Part shown: positions 1 through 4,606 of the stretch, piece after piece
Layout of the letters: each line of letters starts with the position of its first letter
Numbering within the stretch: the stretch's first letter is position 1
Origin: Acidobacteriota bacterium
Lineage (GTDB): Bacteria; Acidobacteriota; Terriglobia; Acidiferrales; UBA7541
DNA length: 7,822 nt
Assembly: GCA_003224075.1 (NCBI GenBank)
Contig: QHYF01000031.1
Coordinates: 1-7,822, forward strand
Reading direction: 5' to 3'
Notes under the pieces: generated by a model
What the model saw: only the letters and a program-made list of their open reading frames with translations
The model's database searches: none
What the model was told of the DNA's origin: nothing
Translations under genes and position numbers: made by a program

Positions 1-1
1 C

Positions 2-187
2 ACCGTCGAGGAAGTGTTGCACCGCTTGCTCGAAACTCAGGAGGAACAGGACCGCTGGCTTTCGGAGAACCGGGAAACGATCAACGCAAAGATTCGGCGC
101 GGCATCGAGCAACTCGACCGCGGCCAAGGAATCCCCGAAGACCAACTCGATGCTCACCTGACGGACCTGAAAGCCAAGCCTGAATGA
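2..187 (+). CDS. ParD-like antitoxin, C-terminal part (5' end outside window)
   Basis: The reading frame is open from the first bases and ends at TGA 185-187, giving 61 visible residues. The visible part is strongly charged and helical, with an N-terminal stretch TVEEVLHRLLE and the segment IRRGIEQLDRGQGIPED. That style (basic helix, 'G..ldrGqgip.dql') is typical of the C-terminal toxin-binding tail of ParD/CopG antitoxins of ParDE modules. The ribbon-helix-helix DNA-binding part would lie upstream of the window. Its stop codon overlaps the start of the next gene by 4 bp (ATGA at 184-187), the usual translationally coupled antitoxin-then-toxin layout. The downstream toxin is broken, so this antitoxin may be an orphan or also decaying. 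The call rests on the tail plus the neighbour, not on a visible DNA-binding domain. Confidence 0.7.
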   Translation, partial: TVEEVLHRLLETQEEQDRWLSENRETINAKIRRGIEQLDRGQGIPEDQLDAHLTDLKAKPE

Positions 188-369
188 CGCGGCGCTACGT
201 TCTTGCGCCGGAAGCCGCGCTCGACCTCGTCCAGATCTGGCGCTACATCAAGAAACAAAGCAGCGTTGAAATCGCGGACCGCGTTGAGTCGGTCGGGGTA
301 AACGTCCACGCGCAAGGATGGGCGAGCCAAAAGCCTCCTTGCAGGGCGAATGTCGACGAGGAGCGATAG
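184..369 (+). pseudogene. Truncated ParE-family toxin remnant (RelE/ParE superfamily)
   Basis: The ATG at 184 overlaps the antitoxin stop (ATGA). Residues 1-37 read as a normal ParE N-terminus: MTRRYVLAPEAALDL, then IWRYI and a helix containing ADRVESV, matching the first strand and helical hairpin of RelE/ParE toxins. ParE toxins are usually about 90-105 residues. Here the resemblance ends near base 294, and the remaining 24 residues (Gly/Trp/Pro/Cys-rich, ending NVDEER) do not look like the ParE beta-sheet core. I read the other two forward frames up to the vapB start and the DNA after vapC and found no continuation. The last beta strands, which normally carry the toxin's functional surface, are therefore missing. 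A short novel protein is possible, but a 3'-truncated, inactive toxin gene is more likely. Confidence 0.7.
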
Positions 370-374
370 AGGAG

Positions 375-403
375 TTGACGGCGGAGGACCCGGCACGTAG
401 AAT
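375..403 (+). promoter_or_regulatory. Predicted sigma70-type promoter of vapBC
   Basis: A -35 box TTGACG (375-380, 5 of 6 consensus) is separated by exactly 17 bp from a -10 box TAGAAT (398-403, 5 of 6). Transcription would begin near 410, leaving about a 20-nt leader before the vapB ATG at 430. The promoter lies inside the DNA that replaces the lost 3' end of the ParE gene. It was predicted by eye only. Confidence 0.65.
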
Positions 404-428
404 TGTGTTGCACGCGGAATTGTGCAAC
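400..428 (+). promoter_or_regulatory. Operator-like double repeat in front of vapB
   Basis: GAATTGTG occurs twice as a direct repeat (400-407 and 417-424, 17 bp apart). The same stretch also contains a perfect inverted repeat, GTTGCAC (407-413) and GTGCAAC (422-428), with an 8-bp centre. It overlaps the -10 box, the expected transcription start and the leader, which is where autoregulatory VapB or VapBC complexes commonly bind. Binding is inferred. Confidence 0.55.
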
Positions 429-429
429 C

Positions 430-663
430 ATGAAAACAAATGTCACTTTGAAGCTCGACGCTGAGATTCTGAAACAGGCGCGGATCCTGGCTGCGGAAGA
501 AGGCAGTTCGATCAGCCGGCTCCTTACCGCCAAGCTCGAGGAACTCGTGCGAGAACGTAAGGGATATGATCGCGCTCGAAGGCGGGCTGTGGCGCGGCTC
601 CGCGTAGGGCTGGATCTGGGCTGGACAGCTCCCCGTTCGCGCGGCGAACTGCATGAGCGATAA
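430..663 (+). CDS. vapB: VapB-type antitoxin (ribbon-helix-helix)
   Basis: A 77-residue protein whose first 42 residues fit a ribbon-helix-helix/CopG fold: strand TNVTLKLD (3-10), helix AEILKQARILAAEEG, turn SSIS, helix RLLTAKLEELVRER. This fold binds operator DNA as a dimer. The Arg-rich tail (43-77) would wrap the toxin. I chose ATG 430 over the in-frame ATG at 403 because the strand motif begins right after it and because 403 lies inside the predicted -10 box. No good Shine-Dalgarno is visible. The last 11 bp overlap the vapC start, so the two are translationally coupled. Expected roles are neutralising VapC and, in complex with it, repressing the promoter at 375-403. The family name rests on fold and partner; VapB antitoxins use several DNA-binding folds. 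Confidence 0.85.
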   Translation: MKTNVTLKLDAEILKQARILAAEEGSSISRLLTAKLEELVRERKGYDRARRRAVARLRVGLDLGWTAPRSRGELHER

Positions 664-1072
664 GTGCTTTGTTGACACCAACATTCTGGTGTACGCGCAC
701 GACCTCACCAAGGGAGCGAAACACGAACGGGCGCGAGCGCTGATCGAAAAGCTCTGGGATACCGGTGGCGGGGTATTGAGCACACAGGTTCTCCAGGAAC
801 TTTGCATCAGTTTGCGCCGCAGGACTGCGCGTCCGTTGTCCGTCGAGGAGACTCGCAAGCTGATCGAGGATTATTCAAGCTGGGACATCGTGGTGAACAC
901 GGCAGAATCCGTCCTGCAAGCACTGGACATCGAATTGCGATACATGATTTCGTTTTGGGATGCGCTTATTGTTCAAGCGGCGACGAGGTGCGGCGCTGCG
1001 GTGCTGTACTCAGAAGACCTAGCAGACGGGCAGAATTATGGTGCGGTTCGGGTGATTAATCCATTGAAATGA
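653..1072 (+). CDS. vapC: VapC-type PIN-domain ribonuclease toxin
   Basis: A 139-residue single PIN domain of typical VapC length. The acidic metal-binding residues are in place: Asp8 in FVDTNILVY, Glu49 in STQVLQELCISLRR, Asp103 in SFWDALIVQAA and Asp122 in LYSEDLADG. PIN toxins coordinate Mg or Mn with these residues and cut RNA, often tRNA or rRNA, to stop translation until the antitoxin is restored. The ATG at 653 overlaps the end of vapB by 11 bp and has no clear ribosome site, so translation probably depends on ribosomes finishing vapB. No frameshift or missing catalytic residue is seen, so this pair looks functional, unlike the parE remnant just upstream. The specific RNA target cannot be told from the sequence. 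Confidence 0.93.
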   Translation: MSDKCFVDTNILVYAHDLTKGAKHERARALIEKLWDTGGGVLSTQVLQELCISLRRRTARPLSVEETRKLIEDYSSWDIVVNTAESVLQALDIELRYMISFWDALIVQAATRCGAAVLYSEDLADGQNYGAVRVINPLK

Positions 1073-1075
1073 GGC

Positions 1076-1117
1076 CAGTCGACAGGTGACAGTTGAAAGT
1101 TAAAAGCTGAAAGGAAG
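1076..1117 (+). repeat. Degenerate heptanucleotide array upstream of the DUF1772 gene
   Basis: Six consecutive 7-bp units begin at 1076, 1083, 1090, 1097, 1104 and 1111. The first three are CAGTCGA, CAGGTGA and CAGTTGA; the next three drift to AAG-starting variants. The array begins 4 bp after the vapC stop and ends just before the ribosome site of the next gene. Units of the same family occur at 1961-1988. Confidence 0.7.
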
Positions 1118-1136
1118 GAAAAGCGGAGGACCAACG

Positions 1137-1571
1137 ATGCTGGCAGGGTATCTCGCTCTCGCGGTGGCGGCGCTCTTCACGGGCGCGGCGTTCTACGTTA
1201 ACTTAGCCGAACAGCCGGCGCGGCTTGGATTGGACGATCACGCGCTGCTTGCTGAGTGGAAGCCCGCTTACAAACGCGGATTTGCGATGCAGGCTCCGCT
1301 GGCGATCCTGGGGTTCGTTCTAGCGGTTGTGGCGTGGCGGCGGACAGGCAGGCCCGTGTTCTTGGTTGGAGGGATACTGATGCTGGCAAACTGGCCGTGG
1401 ACCGTGTTCGGCATCATGCCGACCAGCAAGGCGCTGATGGAGACAGAGCCGGAGCAGGCGGGCCCGCAGAGCCGCGTGCTGATGGTGAAGTGGAATCGCC
1501 TGCACGCGGTGCGGACGGCGCTGGGAGGCCTGGCGATCGTAGCGTTCCTGATCGCGCTGCTGTCCAAGTGA
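1137..1571 (+). CDS. DUF1772 (anthrone oxygenase-like) membrane protein
   Basis: A 144-residue integral membrane protein with four hydrophobic segments: about 3-22, 52-68, 73-95 and 126-142. Family-like signatures are YVNLAEQPARL after helix 1, WPWTVFGIMPTSKALM at the end of helix 3, and WNRLHAVRT leading into helix 4. These match the DUF1772 family, a small four-helix group that includes fungal anthrone oxygenases; bacterial members are mostly uncharacterised. The start is supported by GGAGGA at 1125-1130, 6 bp before the ATG. It lies 64 bp after vapC on the same strand and converges with mazF. There is no obvious promoter of its own, so read-through from vapBC is possible. Nothing ties it functionally to the toxin-antitoxin genes, and a specific reaction should not be assumed. 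Confidence 0.8.
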   Translation: MLAGYLALAVAALFTGAAFYVNLAEQPARLGLDDHALLAEWKPAYKRGFAMQAPLAILGFVLAVVAWRRTGRPVFLVGGILMLANWPWTVFGIMPTSKALMETEPEQAGPQSRVLMVKWNRLHAVRTALGGLAIVAFLIALLSK

Positions 1572-1631
1572 CCTGCTGACGAGCGGCACTAGCTGGCCTT
1601 AGAGGACAGCATGCCAGGAGAGGAAATCACT

Positions 1632-1955
1632 TCATAAAAGGTCGAGGGCCATTTTAAGGGAGCGGTTGAGTTCGGCGAGTTTTGCGGGGCTGAGCGAGCC
1701 CACATAGTGGGTGAGATCGGCTTTGCGCAAGCTGACAAGGTTGTCGCACATGATCCAACTGTGGCGCTTCAAGCCTTCGTCGGGACCGACGGCAACTTGC
1801 GTGGAGAGCGCTTCTCCGCTGGTGAAGACGGGCGCGCAGATGACGGTAGAAAACCGGGAGTCGATCAGGACCTGGCGGCTGACGACCACGAAGGCGCGGT
1901 ACTCCTTGGGATCTCCGCCCGGTTTATGGACGCGGTAGAGTTCGCCACGGTTCAT
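1632..1955 (-). CDS. mazF: MazF/PemK-family endoribonuclease toxin
   Basis: A 107-residue protein of normal MazF length. It opens MNRGELYRV, the family's first strand ('rGeiy.v'). It then shows KEYRAFVVVSRQ, corresponding to the usual 'k.RPvvVvS' strand with the catalytic-region Arg (Arg20) kept but Pro replaced by Ala. ICAPVFTS (39-46) corresponds to the strand bearing the conserved Thr/Ser, and SWIMCDNLVSLRKADL to the late 'd.i.tvdk.rl' segment. MazF toxins are sequence-specific mRNA interferases. The ATG at 1955 is preceded on the minus strand by GAGGA (1961-1965), which comes from the last unit of a heptanucleotide array. The antitoxin gene lies upstream but is separated by 66 bp rather than overlapping, which is unusual for mazEF. 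The gene converges with the DUF1772 gene; no convincing terminator is seen in the 60 bp between them. Confidence 0.9.
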   Translation of the reverse strand: MNRGELYRVHKPGGDPKEYRAFVVVSRQVLIDSRFSTVICAPVFTSGEALSTQVAVGPDEGLKRHSWIMCDNLVSLRKADLTHYVGSLSPAKLAELNRSLKMALDLL

Positions 1956-1960
1956 GAAAG

Positions 1961-1988
1961 TCCTCAGTCATCAGCGTTCAGTTGTCAG
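1961..1988 (-). repeat. Heptanucleotide array between antitoxin and mazF
   Basis: Four exact 7-bp steps: on the plus strand CAG occurs at 1965, 1972, 1979 and 1986. Read on the minus strand every unit begins CTGA followed by three variable bases, and the last one, CTGAGGA, supplies the mazF ribosome site. This is the same motif family (YTGA-based) and the same orientation toward the next gene as the array at 1076-1117. Confidence 0.7.
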
Positions 1989-2024
1989 ATGCGGGAAGAA
2001 AGCTGCCCAACCGCGTTTCCGCGT

Positions 2025-2258
2025 TCAGCCGGCGGAGGCCTGGTAATCGAGCACTTCTTCTGCCTCAAGATTCAGGCGGCCGGCGGCGCGATTGATGCGG
2101 GCAAGATCGCGGGCGTGCCGGGCGGCACGCGCACGGTCGCGCAGGTATTTGCGGAGCACGCGCTCGATGAAGGCCGATCGGGAGTGTTTCGAGCCGGCAA
2201 GGCGGTCCAGCTCCGCGAGGAGATCCTTTGAAAGTGTGATAGAAGTCTTCTCTTTCAT
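2025..2258 (-). CDS. MazE-like ribbon-helix-helix antitoxin
   Basis: A 77-residue protein: strand KTSITLSKD (4-12), helix LLAELDRLAG, a turn with SKHSRSAFIE, then helix RVLRKYLRDRARAARHARDL. This is a ribbon-helix-helix/CopG DNA-binding fold in the first 42 residues, followed by an Arg-rich linker and an acidic tail (LEAEEVLDYQ) that would bind the toxin. This antitoxin type is commonly paired with MazF/PemK in GC-rich bacteria, so I call it MazE-like although classical E. coli MazE has a different fold. A strong predicted promoter puts the transcription start at or next to the ATG at 2258, and no Shine-Dalgarno is visible, so the mRNA looks leaderless. The gene ends 69 bp upstream of mazF in the same transcription direction. 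Confidence 0.87.
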   Translation of the reverse strand: MKEKTSITLSKDLLAELDRLAGSKHSRSAFIERVLRKYLRDRARAARHARDLARINRAAGRLNLEAEEVLDYQASAG

Positions 2259-2277
2259 ACCACTATTGTACTACCAC
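2258..2277 (-). promoter_or_regulatory. 6-bp direct repeat bracketing the mazE -10 box
   Basis: On the minus strand GTGGTA occurs at 2277-2272 and again at 2263-2258, a 14-bp step. The two copies lie on either side of the -10 box, and the second runs into the ATG. Ribbon-helix-helix antitoxins bind short repeated half-sites, so this is a candidate autoregulatory operator. That role is inferred. Confidence 0.4.
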
Positions 2278-2293
2278 AGCATTGGACTGGCAA
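2265..2293 (-). promoter_or_regulatory. Predicted promoter of the mazE-mazF operon
   Basis: On the minus strand a -35 box TTGCCA (2293-2288, 5 of 6) and a -10 box TACAAT (2270-2265, 5 of 6) are separated by 17 bp. The -10 box ends 6 bp before the ATG at 2258, so transcription should start at or within a base or two of the start codon. Confidence 0.65.
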
Positions 2294-2359
2294 TCGACGC
2301 GAGGTGCAGTGGGCGGGGCCGGCAGGACGGCGGGTGGGCTGGAGGCGGGATCGAAAGTA

Positions 2360-2388
2360 TTGGCAGGAGGGATTCGGCGCTGTAGGAT
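2360..2388 (+). promoter_or_regulatory. Predicted promoter of the small basic protein gene
   Basis: A -35 box TTGGCA (2360-2365, 5 of 6) and a -10 box TAGGAT (2383-2388, 4 of 6) are separated by 17 bp. Transcription would start near 2395, just before the ribosome site at 2404-2410. This supports 2415 as the start codon and rules out longer in-frame versions that begin upstream of the promoter. Confidence 0.5.
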
Positions 2389-2414
2389 GGCAACCGCCTC
2401 AACGGGAGGAACCG

Positions 2415-2612
2415 ATGGCCAGAAAGAGCAGATTAACGCGAGTGGCAGTGAAAATCGGGGCGGCCATGGGCAAAGCGGATCGCCGGGCTCATAAGGTTGC
2501 GAAGGCAGGAGCACTCGCGAAAAAAGAACTCGAGGGCCTAGCGAAGCAAGTGGACGCCCTGAAGCGTCAATTGCAGAAGAGCACGAAGCGTCTCAAACGC
2601 GCCCTGGCTTAA
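2415..2612 (+). CDS. Small, very basic helical protein of unknown function
   Basis: A 65-residue protein starting MARKSRLTRV, with GGGAGGA at 2404-2410 placed 4 bp before the ATG. I count 20 Lys/Arg against 4 Asp/Glu, a net charge of about +16. Residues 15-62 look helical, with an Ala/Lys-rich middle (KVAKAGALAKKELEGLAKQ) and leucines spaced for a short coiled coil (VDALKRQLQKSTKRLKRAL). There is no signal peptide, Cys pair or known catalytic motif. The composition recalls histone-H1-like or other nucleoid- or RNA-binding proteins, but that is only a composition argument and I do not recognise the family. It is divergent from mazE, with separate predicted promoters in the shared 156-bp spacer, and appears monocistronic. 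A real gene is supported by the promoter, the ribosome site and the biased protein composition. Confidence 0.72.
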   Translation: MARKSRLTRVAVKIGAAMGKADRRAHKVAKAGALAKKELEGLAKQVDALKRQLQKSTKRLKRALA

Positions 2613-2704
2613 ATTGGGGAAGCACATCCCTTCCGACAGGGTCGGGATCCTACGATCGCCGCGCTTGGGATGACAACAAGCGAAGGATCAAGCACAAGAA
2701 GAAG

Positions 2705-2740
2705 CCGGGCTGTTTGGTTCGGTGCCGCAAAACAGCCTGG
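2705..2740. other. Stem-loop in the 2613-2924 intergenic stretch
   Basis: GGCTGTTT (2708-2715) pairs with AAACAGCC (2730-2737). The stem extends through one G-T wobble and two more G-C pairs to 2705/2740, giving about 11 bp with a 14-nt loop that can itself pair (CGG-TG-CCG). There is no T-tract on the plus side; on the minus side a T/C-rich run follows. It may act as a weak terminator for the small basic gene, or be a remnant of repeat DNA. The rest of 2613-2779 shows no gene I can support. Confidence 0.4.
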
Positions 2741-2779
2741 AAATAAAGGCGTGCCGTTGCGTATGCGTGCAATTGTGTC

Positions 2780-2808
2780 TTGACAAGCAGCGCTTGCCGC
2801 GATTCAAT
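2780..2808 (+). promoter_or_regulatory. Predicted promoter of the S53 peptidase gene
   Basis: A perfect -35 box TTGACA (2780-2785) is followed after 17 bp by TTCAAT (2803-2808, 4 of 6). Transcription would start near 2815, giving a leader of about 110 nt that includes the hairpin at 2822-2864 and the strong ribosome site at 2911-2917. Confidence 0.55.
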
Positions 2809-2821
2809 GCTTGTCCAACGT

Positions 2822-2864
2822 GACAGGCGCCAGGGCAAACTGCCCTCCCTCTCCCGGGCCTGTC
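2822..2864 (+). other. Nested hairpin in the peptidase mRNA leader
   Basis: The outer arms GACAGGC (2822-2828) and GCCTGTC (2858-2864) are perfectly complementary. Inside them AGGGCA (2832-2837) and TGCCCT (2841-2846) form a second perfect stem with a 3-nt loop. The structure begins within about 10 nt of the predicted transcription start, as a 5' stabilising or regulatory hairpin would. No known riboswitch class is recognised. Confidence 0.4.
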
Positions 2865-2924
2865 CTCTTCTCTCAGCGATAACGGGTGGGTGGTGCGCGT
2901 GGACCGATTCAAGGAGGAAAACCG

Positions 2925-4139
2925 ATGCGATTGAAAGCGGTGGTGTCCGTCGTGGTGTCTCTGATGTTTGCGCTGACAGTGCCAACCGTGGGGATAACGC
3001 AGAGCGAGAACGGGCAGCGGCATGCTGCCGTGGTGGTCCCGGAAAGCACGGTCGAACTTCCCGAGGACGTTGGGCTGCGAGCGCATACGAACCACTTGAT
3101 CCGGGACGAGCGGAGAGGCGGCGGCGGAAGCTCTCCTTCAGGAGAGACTCCGGCGTCACTGCGCGCGGTGTATAACCTGCCTTCCACCGGAGGAAGCGAT
3201 GTGATCGCGATCGTGGATGCATTCGATTATCCGACGGCGGAGAATGACCTGAACGTTTTCTCGACACAATTCGGGCTTCCGGCATGCACCACGGCGAATG
3301 GCTGCTTCAAGAAAGTTTTTGCCAGCGGCGTCCAGCCACGTACGAACTGCGGCTGGGCGCAAGAAGCGGCGCTGGACATTGAATGGGCGCACGCGATGGC
3401 GCCGAACGCAAAGATTATCCTGGTGGAGGCGGCAACGAACAGTTTTGTGAATCTCTTCGCGGCCGTGGACGTGGCGACGAACGAGGTTGTCACGGACGGA
3501 GGCATACTGACCAGCGGAGGCCGCGGAGAGGTGTCGATGAGCTGGGGAGGACGCGAATTTGCGGGCGAGACGGACTTCGATTCCCATTTCCAACATGACG
3601 GCGTGGTGTATCTCGCGTCGAGCGGCGATACCGGCGGAGTCAACATCTACCCCAGCGTTTCCCCGTCTGTCGTTTCCGCGGGCGGCACGAGCGTGCATCG
3701 CGACGCGAACGGCAACTTCACCGGCGAAACGGGTTGGAGCGGAAGCGGCGGCGGCCCGAGCGCGTTCGAGGCAAGGCCAACTTACCAGGCCACGGTTGCA
3801 GGAACAGACCCGACGCATCGCTCGGCGCCGGATTTTTCCTTCGACGCCGACCCGAACAGCGGCGTTTCCGTTTTTGACAGCACGCGATGCCGAGGCGCGA
3901 AAGGCTGGCAGGTATTCGGGGGCACGAGCGTGTCCGCGCCGTCGCTGGCCGGGATCGTGAACCTGGCCGGGAGCTTTATGATCGATTCGACGGCGGAATT
4001 GTCCACCATTTACGGGAACTCCGCGAACACGAGCGATTTCCGGGACATCGTTTCCGGGTCGGCGGGGAGCTTCAGTTGCAAAGCCGGATACGATTTTGTC
4101 ACCGGCGTCGGCAGCGATAAGGGAATAGGCGGGAAATAG
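2925..4139 (+). CDS. Secreted S53 (sedolisin-type) serine-carboxyl peptidase without a long propeptide
   Basis: A 404-residue protein. The start at 2925 is fixed by AAGGAGG at 2911-2917, 7 bp upstream. Residues 1-25 form a Sec-type signal sequence (RLKAVVSVV, hydrophobic core, then TVGITQ). The sedolisin active site is complete: Glu147 and Asp151 in QEAALDIEW (E-x3-D), Asp235 in ASSGDTG, and Ser335 in GGTSVSAPSLAG. The C-terminal Asp374-Ile375 and the Gly-rich AGYDFVTGVGS resemble the family's calcium site. S53 enzymes are acid-active endopeptidases, usually made with a propeptide of about 190 residues. Here only about 55 residues, including a GGGGSSPSGE linker, separate the signal from the catalytic start near residue 79. 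Activation must therefore differ, or the enzyme belongs to a short-pro subgroup. Likely exported and involved in protein breakdown. Monocistronic, converging with the XRE gene. Confidence 0.88.
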   Translation: MRLKAVVSVVVSLMFALTVPTVGITQSENGQRHAAVVVPESTVELPEDVGLRAHTNHLIRDERRGGGGSSPSGETPASLRAVYNLPSTGGSDVIAIVDAFDYPTAENDLNVFSTQFGLPACTTANGCFKKVFASGVQPRTNCGWAQEAALDIEWAHAMAPNAKIILVEAATNSFVNLFAAVDVATNEVVTDGGILTSGGRGEVSMSWGGREFAGETDFDSHFQHDGVVYLASSGDTGGVNIYPSVSPSVVSAGGTSVHRDANGNFTGETGWSGSGGGPSAFEARPTYQATVAGTDPTHRSAPDFSFDADPNSGVSVFDSTRCRGAKGWQVFGGTSVSAPSLAGIVNLAGSFMIDSTAELSTIYGNSANTSDFRDIVSGSAGSFSCKAGYDFVTGVGSDKGIGGK

Positions 4140-4195
4140 ACCGTGGCGGAGAAACCGCGGCGGCTCATTTGACACTGGAATTGAGGACGGAAGAA

Positions 4196-4573
4196 TCAGG
4201 AACGGCTTTTGCGGGCCAGTTTCGAGGTGAGATGGAGAATCAGCTTGCGGTCGCCTTCGCTCATGCGCGCGAGAAGATCCTGCAACTGCTTAACGAAGTC
4301 CGCCCCTTCGCCTGAGGCGCCCCATGCCTCGTTACCGGCTTTGAGGCTCTCGGGGAGAGATTGAGGGTTGGGCGGCTCATTCCCGTCGTAAAACAATTGG
4401 TAGAGTGGGACTTCGAGAGCATGGGCCATCTTTTCGAGGGTCTCGATGCTGGGGACGGTATGGCCATGCTCGATCCGCGAGACGTAAAAACGCTTCAGGC
4501 CGGTGCGTTCCTCGATGTCACCTTGTGTAAGGTCTTTCTGCAAACGCAGGGCGCGTAACCGCTGTGCAATCAT
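4196..4573 (-). CDS. XRE-family helix-turn-helix transcriptional regulator
   Basis: A 125-residue protein with a Cro/C1-type helix-turn-helix in residues 2-60: IAQRLRALRLQKDLTQGDIE, then TGLKRFYVSRIEHG (recognition helix), then TVPSIETLEKMAHALEVPLYQLF. The tail (66-125) is a Pro/Gly linker and a helical end with LLARMSEGDRKLILHLTSKLARK. It contains no recognisable ligand or peptidase domain. Two adjacent ATGs exist (4576 and 4573). AGGAG at 4582-4578 lies 1 bp from the first but 4 bp from the second, so 4573 is preferred. A TATAAA -10-like box is at 4592-4587, and a perfect palindrome just upstream suggests self-regulation. The gene follows the DinB-family gene on the same strand after a hairpin and converges with the peptidase. 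The 56 bp between stop codons hold only a 4-bp GCGG/CCGC stem with no T-tract. Confidence 0.9.
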   Translation of the reverse strand: MIAQRLRALRLQKDLTQGDIEERTGLKRFYVSRIEHGHTVPSIETLEKMAHALEVPLYQLFYDGNEPPNPQSLPESLKAGNEAWGASGEGADFVKQLQDLLARMSEGDRKLILHLTSKLARKSRS

Positions 4574-4606
4574 CATGCTCCTGTTCTTTATAACACGGCA
4601 GAAAGC

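Noticed and set aside
154..858. A 234-codon open frame on the minus strand across the parE/vapBC region
   Set aside because: It lies antisense to well-supported parE, vapB and vapC frames, has a low-complexity Arg/Ser/Leu composition typical of GC-rich shadow frames, and shows no recognisable domain.
1076..1117. CRISPR array or phage attachment site at the heptamer repeat
   Set aside because: Units are 7 bp, directly adjacent and without spacers. There is no cas gene, integrase or tRNA in the window.
1073..1136. Possible displaced 3' end of the ParE gene after vapC, which would indicate a simple vapBC insertion
   Set aside because: This stretch is heptamer repeat and ribosome site, with no ParE-like coding in any frame. 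Replacement or deletion is more likely than clean insertion.
1559..1610. GCTGTCC/GGACAGC inverted repeat between the DUF1772 gene and mazF as a bidirectional terminator
   Set aside because: The loop is about 38 nt, the stem is only 7 bp, the left arm lies inside the coding region and there is no T-tract on either strand.
2670..2783. A 37-codon plus-strand open frame in the spacer before the peptidase
   Set aside because: It has no ribosome site, overlaps the stem-loop and the peptidase -35 box, and gives a Ser/Arg-rich peptide with no resemblance to anything.
3156..4175. A 339-codon open frame on the minus strand opposite the S53 peptidase
   Set aside because: The opposite strand encodes a protease with signal peptide, full active site and strong ribosome site. 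This frame is Arg/Ala/His-rich with no motif, as expected from GC-rich codon bias.
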